From positions 1 to 38,917 of the forward strand of contig JBLNEO010000032.1 in the NCBI GenBank assembly GCA_050262775.1: DNA of 38,917 nucleotides. The letters are read 5' to 3'. How positions within the stretch are numbered: position 1 is the stretch's first letter; each line of letters opens with the position of its first letter. The translations under genes and the position numbers were made by a program. Source of the DNA: DATHTC01 sp050262775. Lineage in GTDB: Bacteria > Actinomycetota > Thermoleophilia > Gaiellales > Gaiellaceae. Shown piece by piece: positions 7,659 to 14,950 of this stretch. A model generated the notes under the pieces. The model saw nothing but the letters and a program-made list of their open reading frames with translations, ran no database searches and had not been told where the DNA came from.

Positions 7659-8332
7659 GACGCGACGTGGAGGGCGACGATCCCGCCGGCGAAGAGACGG
7701 TGGCGGACGTCCTCGAAGCCGGCGCGCCGCATCGCGTCGCCGAGCTCCTCCGGCCCCGGGAATCGCCGGACGCTCGCCGGCAGGTACGTGTACGCCTCCC
7801 CGCCCGGGAGGACGCGGCCGAGGAGCGGGACGACGCGGTCGAACCAGACGGTGTAGAAGGGCCGCAGGACGCCGGTCGGCCGCGTGATCTCGAGCACGCC
7901 GAGCCGGCCGCCGGGACGCACGACCCGGCGAAGCTCGCCCAGGCCCGCCTCGAGGTCGGCGACGTTGCGGATGCCGAAGCCGATCGTCGCGGCGTCGTAC
8001 GCTGCGTCGTCGAACGGGAGCGCCAGCAGGTCACCCTCCACCCATTCGAGCTGCGGGGCCTTCCGCCGGGCACGCGCCAGCATCTCCGCCGAGAAGTCGA
8101 GCCCGGTCACCCGCGCGCCGGCCTTGGCGGCCTCGATCGCGAGGTCGCCGGTCCCGCACGCGGCGTCGAGGACGCGGTCGCCCGGCGAGACGACCTCGCG
8201 CACCGTCTCGCGCCGCCAGCGGCGGTCGAGCCCCACGGTCATCACGCGGTTCATCGCGTCGTAGACGGGCGCGATCCGGTCGAACATCGAGCGCACGCCG
8301 TCGGGGGCGAGCGTTCCGCTGCGGTGGCTCAC
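7655..8332 (-). CDS. ubiE: UbiE/MenG demethylmenaquinone methyltransferase
   Basis: SAM-dependent C-methyltransferase of 225 residues, the usual UbiE/MenG length, catalysing the last step from demethylmenaquinone to menaquinone. Signatures: VRSMFDRIAPVYDAMNRVMTVGLDR (residues about 13-37, core FDRIAPVYD), the SAM-binding VLDAACGTGDLAI (motif I), VTGLDFSAEML, EGDLLALPFDD, IGFGIRNV (UbiE signature) and GGRLGVLEITRP. A C-terminal YTYLPASVRRFPGPEEL is also typical. The start GTG at 8332 overlaps the ubiX stop by 4 nt (GTGA); the 3' end overlaps the prenyl synthase start by 4 nt. The enzyme would act on the product of prenylation and UbiD-type decarboxylation encoded nearby. Confidence 0.95.
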   Translation of the reverse strand: MSHRSGTLAPDGVRSMFDRIAPVYDAMNRVMTVGLDRRWRRETVREVVSPGDRVLDAACGTGDLAIEAAKAGARVTGLDFSAEMLARARRKAPQLEWVEGDLLALPFDDAAYDAATIGFGIRNVADLEAGLGELRRVVRPGGRLGVLEITRPTGVLRPFYTVWFDRVVPLLGRVLPGGEAYTYLPASVRRFPGPEELGDAMRRAGFEDVRHRLFAGGIVALHVAS

Positions 8333-8916
8333 TGGCCCCACCGCCTCGCCGCACGGTTCTCGACCCCGATCTGGTCGAGGATGCGCGCGACGACGAAGTC
8401 GACGAGGTCGTCGATCGACTCGGGCCCGTGGTAGAAGCCGGGCGCCGCGAACAGGATCGTCGCGCCGGCGTTGCGCAGCCGCAGCATGTTCTCGAGGTGG
8501 ATCGCCGACAGCGGCGTCTCGCGCGGGACGAGCACGAGCTTCCGCTCCTCCTTCAGCGCCACGGACGCCGCGCGGTGGATGAGGTTCGCCATCGCCCCCG
8601 CCGCGACCGAGGCGAGCGTCCCCATCGAGCACGGGCAGACCACGTAGGCGTCGACGCGCGCCGATCCGCTCGCATAGGGCGCCTTCCAGTCGACGGGGTC
8701 GTAGACGGTCACGTCGCCGCGGAGCGGCTCCACGAGTCGCGCGAGCACCTCGTCGCGCGGGAGCGACGCGTCGCCCCAGAGTTCCGTCGCGAGCACCTCG
8801 ATGCCCGCGTTCGACGCCGCGACGCCGACCGTGCAGTCGGCGGCGACGAGGCCGTCGAGCAGCCGCGCGGCGTAGGGAGCGCCCGAGGCGCCCGTGATTC
8901 CCAGGAAGACGTGCAC
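8329..8916 (-). CDS. ubiX: UbiX-type flavin prenyltransferase
   Basis: Flavin prenyltransferase of 195 residues. UbiX attaches a dimethylallyl group to FMN to make the prenylated flavin cofactor needed by UbiD decarboxylases. N-terminal GITGASGAPYAARLL is the FMN-binding signature; further landmarks are CPCSMGTLASVAAGAM, LIHRAASVALKEERKLVLVPRE (residues about 114-135), TPLSAIHLENML and FYHGPESIDDLVDFV. All conserved blocks appear intact. Together with the ubiD gene at the head of this operon it would supply the prenyl-FMN-dependent decarboxylase step of the futalosine route (MqnL/MqnM activity). Start GTG 8916 lies 34 nt after the qcrC stop, the only real gap in this part of the operon. Confidence 0.94.
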   Translation of the reverse strand: MHVFLGITGASGAPYAARLLDGLVAADCTVGVAASNAGIEVLATELWGDASLPRDEVLARLVEPLRGDVTVYDPVDWKAPYASGSARVDAYVVCPCSMGTLASVAAGAMANLIHRAASVALKEERKLVLVPRETPLSAIHLENMLRLRNAGATILFAAPGFYHGPESIDDLVDFVVARILDQIGVENRAARRWGQ

Positions 8917-8950
8917 TGCCTGCCGCGGAGCCTATCCGCGCGCCCGCGGG

Positions 8951-9757
8951 CTACGGGTTCTTGGAGGCGTCCAGGAACGTCGCGATCGCGTCGAGGTTCT
9001 CCTGGCCGAGCGACCCGTAGACGGGCATCACGTTGTTCCCGAAGTCGCGCGGGTTCGCGACGTAGCGGTGGAAATAGTCCTTGCCCTGTCCCTGCGCGCC
9101 GATCTGGGTCAAGTCGGGCGCGCCGAGGTTCGGCGAGCCGACGCCGCGGTACTGGTGGCAGTTGAGGCAACCCGACTCGGCGACGAGCTCCGCGCCCTTC
9201 CGGGCCTCGGGCGGGAGGTTGCCTTCGGTCAGCCACTGCTGCACGACGTCGCCGCCCGTCGCGATCCCCTCCTCGGCGGTCGCCCCCTTGTACGTGAGCA
9301 CCCCCATCGAGATGACCACGAGCACGCCCGCGACGAGCGCGACCGGCCGCCGGATGATCCGCCGCTCGCGACGCACGTCGAGGAACGGCAGGGCGAGCAG
9401 CAGGATCAGGCACAGCGTGGGGATCCCGACCGTGCCGAGCACGACCGACTCCGGCCACTTGAAGATCCGCAGCAGGTAGAAGAGGAAGAAGAAGAACCAG
9501 TCGGGACGCGGGATGAAGCTGGTCGTCCCGGGGTCCGCCTCGGCGGTGTAGCGCGGCCCGAGCACGCCGACGTCCTCCGGCTTCTCGCCCGAGTCGAAGT
9601 ACCAGATGCACGCGAGCGCGATCGTGATCACGACGACGACGAGCGACATCACCGTGTCGTGCCAGACGGCATACGGGAAGAACGGCTTGCCCGTCCGGTC
9701 GACGTCCTGCTTGTAGCGCTTGAACTCCTCCCGCCGGTGGTCGACGCGCGTCGCCAC
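8951..9757 (-). CDS. qcrC: Menaquinol:cytochrome c reductase subunit QcrC (cytochrome b C-terminal part fused to cytochrome c)
   Basis: A 268-residue fusion. Residues about 20-155 form the subunit IV (PetD-like) half of cytochrome b with three predicted membrane helices (about 33-53, 86-127 containing two segments, 138-156) and a Qo-site loop RPDWFFFF at the position of PEWY. The C-terminal 100 residues are a mono-haem cytochrome c domain with C197-LN-C200-H201 and a probable axial methionine in NNVMPVYG (M244). This split arrangement, b6-type subunit plus subunit IV fused to cytochrome c, is the one known from Bacillus QcrABC. The PDWF motif fits menaquinol-oxidising complexes. Start GTG 9757 follows the qcrB stop directly. 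The haem faces the outside and passes electrons to a terminal oxidase not encoded in this window. Confidence 0.93.
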   Translation of the reverse strand: MATRVDHRREEFKRYKQDVDRTGKPFFPYAVWHDTVMSLVVVVITIALACIWYFDSGEKPEDVGVLGPRYTAEADPGTTSFIPRPDWFFFFLFYLLRIFKWPESVVLGTVGIPTLCLILLLALPFLDVRRERRIIRRPVALVAGVLVVISMGVLTYKGATAEEGIATGGDVVQQWLTEGNLPPEARKGAELVAESGCLNCHQYRGVGSPNLGAPDLTQIGAQGQGKDYFHRYVANPRDFGNNVMPVYGSLGQENLDAIATFLDASKNP

Positions 9758-10564
9758 CTAGACCTCGCCTCCCCGGCGCGTCGGGCGCGTCAGGCCGGCG
9801 CGGCCCGCGCCGTCGCCGCTGACGTCGGGGCGCTCCTGTCCCGCGGCCTCACGCGACCACGGCGGCGAGGTGACCCCGAGCCGGACGACGAGGTAGAGGT
9901 GCAGGCCGATGAGGGCGATGATCGCGCCGGGCAGCACCAGCATGTGCAGCGCGTAGAACCGGCTCAGGGTGTCGGGTCCGATCTCGGCGCCGCCCTGGAG
10001 GAACTGGGCGATGAACGGCCCGAGGAAGGGCGCCGTGCCGTTGATGTTGATGCCGACGACGGTCGCCCAGTACGCGGTCTGGTCCCACGGCAGCAGGTAG
10101 CCCGTGAAGCCCTCGAAGAGCCCGATCGGGATCAGGAGCGCGCCGATGAGCCAGTTCAGCTCGCGCGGGTACTTGTACGCGCCGAAGAGGAAGACGCGCC
10201 CCATGTGCAGGAACATGAGGATGATGAACATCGAGGCGCCCCACTTGTGCATCCCGCGCACGAGCCAGCCGAGCGTGACGTCGTTCGTGATGTGGACGAT
10301 CGAGTCGTACGCGCTGTTCGGATCCGGCTTGTAGTACATCGCGAGGATCACGCCGGTGAGCGCCTGGATCAGGAAGGCGGTCAGGGTCGCCGACCCGAGC
10401 GTCTGCATCCAGTTGACGTCGCCCGGGACCTTGCGGAAGAGGAAGTACTTCGTCCCGCCGACGAGGCCGGAGCGCTCCTCCAGCCAGTCGAGCGGGTAGT
10501 TGACGACCGCGGCGGCCCGGGACGGCTGCTTGCGGCGGGGCGGGGTGCCGGTCGTGGTCGCCAC
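9758..10564 (-). CDS. qcrB: Cytochrome b6-type subunit QcrB
   Basis: A 268-residue integral membrane cytochrome b (N-terminal four-helix half). It carries the two bis-histidine haem sites: H106 and H120 in HKWGASMFIILMFLH (13 residues between) and H207 and H222 in HMLVLPGAIIALIGLH (14 between, the b6f-type spacing). KVPGDVNW, TGVILAMYYKPDPNSAY and LLPWDQTAYWAT are typical Qo/Qi-site segments. At residue 55 a threonine occupies the position where b6f and Bacillus proteins have the cysteine that covalently holds haem ci, judged from the VNW...LGSATLT alignment. Start GTG 10564 shares one base with the qcrA stop (TAGTG); the stop abuts qcrC. It oxidises menaquinol together with QcrA and QcrC. 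Confidence 0.94.
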   Translation of the reverse strand: MATTTGTPPRRKQPSRAAAVVNYPLDWLEERSGLVGGTKYFLFRKVPGDVNWMQTLGSATLTAFLIQALTGVILAMYYKPDPNSAYDSIVHITNDVTLGWLVRGMHKWGASMFIILMFLHMGRVFLFGAYKYPRELNWLIGALLIPIGLFEGFTGYLLPWDQTAYWATVVGININGTAPFLGPFIAQFLQGGAEIGPDTLSRFYALHMLVLPGAIIALIGLHLYLVVRLGVTSPPWSREAAGQERPDVSGDGAGRAGLTRPTRRGGEV

Positions 10565-11505
10565 TACTTCGGCGGCTCGATCGGGTAGAGGTACTGCTCC
10601 GGGCCGTCGACGTGCACGCCCGGCGTCACCTGGCCGTACTTGTAGATCACCGCGTCCTTGCCCTCGCCCTCGACGTGCCCGACGCTGTAGCGCGAGGTGA
10701 GCACGAGGCGGTCGCCGTCGACGGCGAACGCGAACCGGTCGAGCGCGCGGACCGGCGGGCCGGCGGTGCGGTTGCCCTCGAGGTCGTACGCCCCGCCGTG
10801 GCACGGGCAGGCGAAGGCCGCAGGCTGTGCCGGGATGCGCGTGATCGTCTGCCCCTCGATCTGCTCCTGCTGCCTCTCCTGCTCGGCGACCGGGCCGGAG
10901 GGCTGGACCGGACAGCCGAGGTGCGCACAGTTGTTCGCGATGATCGTGAAGCTCGGCTGGCCGTCGAGCTCGCCGTTGAACCGGATGAACGTCGTGCGGC
11001 GGCTGACCTCGCCCTCCTCCGGCGTCTGCAGGAAGGTGACGATGCGCCACTCCCCCTCGGGGAAGTCGCCGACCGAGCCGACGTCGATGTTGTGATCCTC
11101 GGCGCCCGTGAAGGCGGGGATCACGGCGAAGCCGAGCGCGGGGACGGTGATCAGGCCGCCGATGATCGCGCCGACGCCGATGGTCGACGCCTCGAGGAAC
11201 TTCGACCGCGGGAAGCGCTCGATCTCCTCGTCGGACATGACGGGCAGCGCGGCGCCCTCCCCCGCGACGGCCGGCGCGGCGCCCGTCCCCTCGATCAGCT
11301 CGGGCTCGGGCGCGAGCCGCGTCTCGGCACCGATGTCGCGGATCCAGAGGAACCCGAACGCGACCGTCAGGATCGCGCCGAGGAGCACGATCCACCAGCC
11401 GACGACGAGGCCCGTGAGGAGGATCGCGACGCCGATCGCGAAGCCCACCGGCCACAGGCTCGGGGCGGGCGTGTGCGGTTGGCGCTCGGGACCGTGCGGC
11501 TCCAC
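10564..11505 (-). CDS. qcrA: Rieske iron-sulfur subunit QcrA
   Basis: A 313-residue Rieske protein of the bc complex. The 2Fe-2S ligands lie in NCAHLGC (193-198) and CPCHGG (233-238). The N-terminal half has two adjacent hydrophobic segments (about 17-37 and 38-55) and a third at about 107-130, the three-helix anchor characteristic of actinobacterial QcrA, not the single helix of Bacillus. Between the two cluster loops is a long polar stretch rich in Q and E (about 199-232), roughly 20 residues longer than in classical Rieske proteins. Start: GTG 11505 has AAGGA 9 nt upstream. A TTG at 11544 would instead overlap the ubiD stop by 4 nt (TTGA) and add 13 residues; both are possible. Confidence 0.92.
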   Translation of the reverse strand: MEPHGPERQPHTPAPSLWPVGFAIGVAILLTGLVVGWWIVLLGAILTVAFGFLWIRDIGAETRLAPEPELIEGTGAAPAVAGEGAALPVMSDEEIERFPRSKFLEASTIGVGAIIGGLITVPALGFAVIPAFTGAEDHNIDVGSVGDFPEGEWRIVTFLQTPEEGEVSRRTTFIRFNGELDGQPSFTIIANNCAHLGCPVQPSGPVAEQERQQEQIEGQTITRIPAQPAAFACPCHGGAYDLEGNRTAGPPVRALDRFAFAVDGDRLVLTSRYSVGHVEGEGKDAVIYKYGQVTPGVHVDGPEQYLYPIEPPK

Positions 11506-11540
11506 CGGGGCGGATCCTTCCACATCGCGCGGGGTCGGCG

Positions 11541-13040
11541 TCAACGCTGCAACAACCGTTGCAAGACCGAACGGCCGCCGGCGCCGTTGCCGGACGTCTC
11601 GACGCCGATCCCGTACTCGTCCCACCGGCGGTCGACGAGCTCGCGGACGGCGGCGTCCATCTCGATCTCCTCGGGCCACGGACGCGCGCCCTCCTCCGGC
11701 CACTTCGCGGTCGCGTCGATCCCGAGCTTGCCGCCGACGAACTGCCGCTCGGGCGCGTGGTCGAGGTGGTCGAGCGGCCCCTCGGTGATCACGACGTCCC
11801 GCTTGGGGTCGACGTTCGCGCCGACGTAGAAGAACACCTGCTCGTAGTCGTGGACGTCGACGTGCGCGTCGACGACGACGACCGCCTTCGAGAGCGAGAG
11901 CATCCCGAGCCCCCAGATCGCATTCATCACCTTGCGCGCGTGCCCCGGGAACGCCTTCCGGATCGAGACGATCACGCAGTTGTGGAAGGCGCCCGCGACC
12001 GGGAGGTCGTAGTCGACGATCTCCGGCACCGTCATCCGGACGGCCGGGAGGAAGATGCGCTCCGTCGCCTTCCCGAGCCACGCGTCCTCCGCGGGCGGCT
12101 TCCCGACGACGATCGACGGATAGATCGCGTCCCGCCGCATCGTGATCGCGGTGAGATGGAACACGGGGAACTCCTCCGGCGCCGTGTAGTAGCCCGTGTG
12201 GTCGCCGAACGGGCCCTCGAGCCCGACGTCGCCGCGCTCGACGTAGCCCTCGAGCACGATCTCCGCAGCGGCGGGCACCTCGAGCTCGACCGTGCGGCCC
12301 TTGACGAGCTCGACCGGCTCGCCGCGGAAGAAGCCCGCGAGCATGAGCTCGTCGATGTGCTTCGGCAGCGGCGCGCTCGCCGAGTACGCGGTCACCGGGT
12401 CGAGCCCGAGCGCGACGGCGACCTCCATCCGTCCCTCGGTGAAGAGGTAGTCGGCGCGCCCGTCCTTGTGGATCTGCCAGTGCATGAACGTCGAGCGGGC
12501 GTCGCGCACCTGCATCCGGTACATGCCGACGTTGCGCTGCCCGGTCCGCGGGTCGCGGGTGATCACGGCGGGCAGGGTGATGAACGGCGCCGGGTCGCCC
12601 GGCCAGCAGCGCATCACCGGCAGGCGCCCGAGGTCGACCTCGTCGCCGGTGAGCACGACCTCGTGCACGGGGCCGCTCCGGACGCTCTTCGGACGCGAGT
12701 CCGCGATCGACTTCAGCTTCTGGAGCCCGCGCACCTTGTCCATCAGGCCCTGGGGCGGCTGCAGCTCGAGCACGTCGCTCACGCGGGCCGCGAGCTCGTC
12801 CAGGCGCTCGACGCCGAAGCCGAGCGCCATGCGCCGCTCCGTCCCGAACTGGTTGATCAGCAGCGGGTGGCTCGAGCCCTTCGGCCGCTCGAACAGGAGC
12901 GCCGGGCCCCCGGCCTTGACCGTCCGGTCGACGATCTCCGTGATCTCGAGATCGGGGTCGACCTCGGCGGCCACGCGGACGAGCTCGCCCTCGCGCTCGA
13001 GCAGCGCGATCCACTCGCGAAGGTCGCCCGGAGGGGCCAT
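11541..13040 (-). CDS. ubiD: UbiD-family decarboxylase (menaquinone pathway)
   Basis: A 499-residue UbiD-family prenylated-FMN-dependent decarboxylase. In futalosine organisms the UbiD homologue removes the ring carboxylate from prenylated dihydroxynaphthoate. Features: DLREWIALLEREGELVRV at the N-terminus, GGPALLFERPKGSSHPLLIN (about 44-63), RNVGMYRMQV, HWQIHKDGR with the histidine and lysine near the cofactor, the long E-R-E-type acidic region with LEGPFGDHTGYYT, and VVVDAHVDVHDYEQVFFYVGANVDPKRD (about 402-428, core VDPKRD). Length and motif order are normal. Start ATG 13040 is 7 nt after TAGAGT, implying a leaderless transcript that heads the operon ubiD to mqnA. Prenylated cofactor would come from the ubiX gene of the same operon. 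Confidence 0.94.
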   Translation of the reverse strand: MAPPGDLREWIALLEREGELVRVAAEVDPDLEITEIVDRTVKAGGPALLFERPKGSSHPLLINQFGTERRMALGFGVERLDELAARVSDVLELQPPQGLMDKVRGLQKLKSIADSRPKSVRSGPVHEVVLTGDEVDLGRLPVMRCWPGDPAPFITLPAVITRDPRTGQRNVGMYRMQVRDARSTFMHWQIHKDGRADYLFTEGRMEVAVALGLDPVTAYSASAPLPKHIDELMLAGFFRGEPVELVKGRTVELEVPAAAEIVLEGYVERGDVGLEGPFGDHTGYYTAPEEFPVFHLTAITMRRDAIYPSIVVGKPPAEDAWLGKATERIFLPAVRMTVPEIVDYDLPVAGAFHNCVIVSIRKAFPGHARKVMNAIWGLGMLSLSKAVVVVDAHVDVHDYEQVFFYVGANVDPKRDVVITEGPLDHLDHAPERQFVGGKLGIDATAKWPEEGARPWPEEIEMDAAVRELVDRRWDEYGIGVETSGNGAGGRSVLQRLLQR

Positions 13041-13047
13041 CGAGGCC

Positions 13048-13053
13048 ACTCTA
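13048..13053 (-). promoter_or_regulatory. -10-like TAGAGT, probable main promoter of the quinone/bc operon
   Basis: TAGAGT ends 7 nt before the ATG of ubiD. A transcript starting here would be leaderless and could run through qcrABC, ubiX, ubiE, the prenyl synthase, the VOC half-protein and mqnA. No strong -35 is visible upstream. Confidence 0.45.
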
Positions 13054-13087
13054 GTGATCGCCGTCCGCCCGGCGGGTCGGCTGTGCG

Positions 13088-13234
13088 TCAGTGCCGCTCG
13101 CGGAGCCAGTGCGTGAGCTCGCCGAGCGCGATCACGGCGATGATGACGAGCCCGACGACGAGCATCACGAGGATGATGTTGCGGCCCTCCTCGGCGGGCG
13201 TCGTCTCGAGCAGCAGGCTCAGCGCGGCGGGCAT
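13088..13234 (-). CDS. Small single-helix membrane protein, 48 residues
   Basis: A 48-residue protein starting at ATG 13234. It has a short polar N-terminus (MPAALSLLLETTPAEEGRN), one hydrophobic helix of about 20 residues (IILVMLVVGLVIIAVIALGE) and a charged amphipathic tail (LTHWLRERH). The topology suggests a small membrane protein with its tail in the cytoplasm. It sits between the haem genes and the quinone/bc operon, so a role as a small accessory subunit of the bc complex or an oxidase is possible, but nothing in the sequence proves it. TAGATT lies 8 nt before the start, which supports its own transcription start. I do not recognise a family. Confidence 0.6.
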   Translation of the reverse strand: MPAALSLLLETTPAEEGRNIILVMLVVGLVIIAVIALGELTHWLRERH

Positions 13235-13242
13235 CGGCGGTG

Positions 13243-13248
13243 AATCTA
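13243..13248 (-). promoter_or_regulatory. -10-like TAGATT before the small membrane protein
   Basis: TAGATT ends 8 nt before the ATG at 13234 and shares its TAG with the stop codon of the upstream hypothetical gene. It fits the TANNNT pattern of neighbouring starts. Confidence 0.4.
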
Positions 13249-13689
13249 ACCGAAGCGCGCGGCGTGCGCCGCGAGTGCGCCGGCGACGGCGTCCGCGCCC
13301 GCCGCGTCCCCTGCCAGCGTCCGCGGGTCGCGGTCCGACGCGAGCGGGTGCGACCCGAGAAGCGCGATCGAGGCCGCCCACAGCTCGCCGTCCCCGTCGC
13401 GCCCCTCGCCGCGCAGGGCGGCGCAGCGGGCGAGCAGCTCGGACAGATCCTCCACGAGCGCCGGGTCGCCGAGCGCGGCGATCCGGGCGAGGCCGGCGGC
13501 GTACAGGGTGTCGCCGAGGAGGAGCGCCGCGTCGTCGTCGGGGGGCCGGAACGCACGCGGCCGGCCGTAGTGGGCGAGGTAGCCCTCGTAGATCGTCTCG
13601 ACCCCGTCCGCGTGCGCCGGATCGCCGAGCGGGGAGAAGACCGGCTCGATCTCGTGCGCCTCGAGCGGGACGCCGAGGTCGTCCGCCAC
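13246..13689 (-). CDS. Hypothetical alpha-helical protein downstream of hemL
   Basis: A soluble, acidic, alanine-rich protein of 147 residues with no membrane segment or signal peptide. Readable blocks are PLEAHEIEPVFSPLGDP, ETIYEGYLAHYGRPRAF, DDDAALLLGDTLYAAGLARIAALGD (about 51-75) and LSELLARCAALRGEG; the last two thirds are predicted helical. I do not recognise the family. Start: GTG 13689 lies one base after the hemL stop; a TTG at 13710 would overlap hemL by 20 nt and add seven residues. The tight spacing puts it in the hemB-hemL unit, so a supporting role in tetrapyrrole synthesis is a guess from context only. Codon usage matches its neighbours. Confidence 0.68.
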   Translation of the reverse strand: MADDLGVPLEAHEIEPVFSPLGDPAHADGVETIYEGYLAHYGRPRAFRPPDDDAALLLGDTLYAAGLARIAALGDPALVEDLSELLARCAALRGEGRDGDGELWAASIALLGSHPLASDRDPRTLAGDAAGADAVAGALAAHAARFG

Positions 13690-13690
13690 C

Positions 13691-14950
13691 TCAGCCCAGG
13701 ACGGCGGCAACGGCCTCGACCGTCCGGTCGATCTCCTCGTCGCCGTGCGCGAGCGAGACGAACATCGCCTCGAACTGCGACGGCGCCACGTAGATCCCGC
13801 GGTCGAGCAGCCCGCGGAAGAGCGCGCCGTACGCGTCCGTGTCGCAGCGCTGCGCGTCCTCGAACCGCCGCACGGGCTCGTCCGTCCGGAACAGCGTCAG
13901 CATCGCGCCGACGCGCTGGACGGTGCCCGACGGGGCGAGACCGCGCTCGAGCCGGGCGCCGCGCTCCTCGAGCCGCTCGTACACGGCCGGGTCCCGCAGG
14001 CGGCGCAGCACCGAGAGCCCGGCGGCGGTCGCGAGCGGGTTCCCGGAGAGCGTCCCGGCCTGGTAGGTGTCGCCCGCAGGGGCGAGGCGCTCCATGATCT
14101 CGGCGCGCCCGCCGAACGCCGCGAGCGGCAGCCCGCCCCCGACGATCTTGCCGAGGATCGTCAGGTCCGGCGTGATCCCGAAGCGCTCCTGCGCGCCGCC
14201 GCGTGCGACGCGGAAGCCGGTGATCACCTCGTCGAACACGAGCAGGGCGCCGGAGGCGTCCGCGAGCGCCCGCAGTGCCTCCAGGTAGCCGGGCTCGGGC
14301 GGCACGACGCCCATGTTCCCGGCGACGGGCTCGACGAGGATCGCGGCGAGCCCCTCGCCGTAGCGCTCGACGGCGGCCGCGGCCGCGTCGACGTCGTTGT
14401 ACGGCGCAACGACCGTGTCGCCGGCGGCGCCCGTCGGCACGCCCGGCGTCGACGGGATCCCGAGGGTGGCGATGCCCGAGCCGGCATTCGCGAGCAGCGC
14501 GTCGGCGTGGCCGTGGTAGCCGCCGGCGAACTTCAGCACGCGGTCCCGGCGCGTGAACGCCCGCGCGAGCCGGACGGCGCTCATCGCCGCCTCGGTGCCC
14601 GACGAGACGAGCCGCACCATCTCGACCGACGGGACGGCGTCGGCGATCTCCGCCGCCAGCTCGACCTCCCGCTCCGTGGGCGCACCGAAGCTCGTGCCGT
14701 CGAGCGCGGCGTCGCGCACCGCCTCGACGGTCTCGGGATCCGCGTGGCCGAAGAGGAGCGGCCCCCACGACATCACCCAGTCCACGTAGCGGTTGCCCTG
14801 CACGTCCTCGAGGTAGGCGCCGTCCGCGCGGCGGACGAAGAACGGCTCGTCGAGCCCGACGCCCTTCATCGCGCGCACCGGCGAGTTCACGCCACCGGGG
14901 ATGAGGCGGGTGGCGCGCCGCCAGAGCTCGGAGCGCGTCCTCAGAGCCAC
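13691..14950 (-). CDS. hemL: HemL, glutamate-1-semialdehyde 2,1-aminomutase
   Basis: PLP-dependent aminomutase of 419 residues that converts glutamate-1-semialdehyde to 5-aminolevulinate in the C5 haem pathway. It shows the hallmark start LIPGGVNSPVRAMKGVG, the substrate-binding VSSGTEAAMSAVRLARAFT (about 118-136), KFAGGYHGHAD, LVEPVAGNMGVVPP, LVFDEVITGFRVARGG and the PLP lysine in TILGKIVGGGLPLAAFGG, then TYQAGTLSGNPLA. All are standard for HemL and separate it from acetylornithine-type aminotransferases. The GTG start at 14950 overlaps the hemB stop by 10 nt, so the two are translated together. A partner glutamyl-tRNA reductase gene is not in this window. Confidence 0.96.
   Translation of the reverse strand: MALRTRSELWRRATRLIPGGVNSPVRAMKGVGLDEPFFVRRADGAYLEDVQGNRYVDWVMSWGPLLFGHADPETVEAVRDAALDGTSFGAPTEREVELAAEIADAVPSVEMVRLVSSGTEAAMSAVRLARAFTRRDRVLKFAGGYHGHADALLANAGSGIATLGIPSTPGVPTGAAGDTVVAPYNDVDAAAAAVERYGEGLAAILVEPVAGNMGVVPPEPGYLEALRALADASGALLVFDEVITGFRVARGGAQERFGITPDLTILGKIVGGGLPLAAFGGRAEIMERLAPAGDTYQAGTLSGNPLATAAGLSVLRRLRDPAVYERLEERGARLERGLAPSGTVQRVGAMLTLFRTDEPVRRFEDAQRCDTDAYGALFRGLLDRGIYVAPSQFEAMFVSLAHGDEEIDRTVEAVAAVLG

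Noticed and set aside
10564..13014. Possible fusion of UbiD and Rieske
   Set aside because: The first part of this frame is a shadow of ubiD; the real Rieske gene starts near 11505, after the ubiD stop.
11541..14768. A single minus-strand open frame spanning the ubiD region and hemL
   Set aside because: Only the ubiD part is protein-like; the rest is a frame shadow of hemL and the hypothetical gene, which have their own clear starts and stops.
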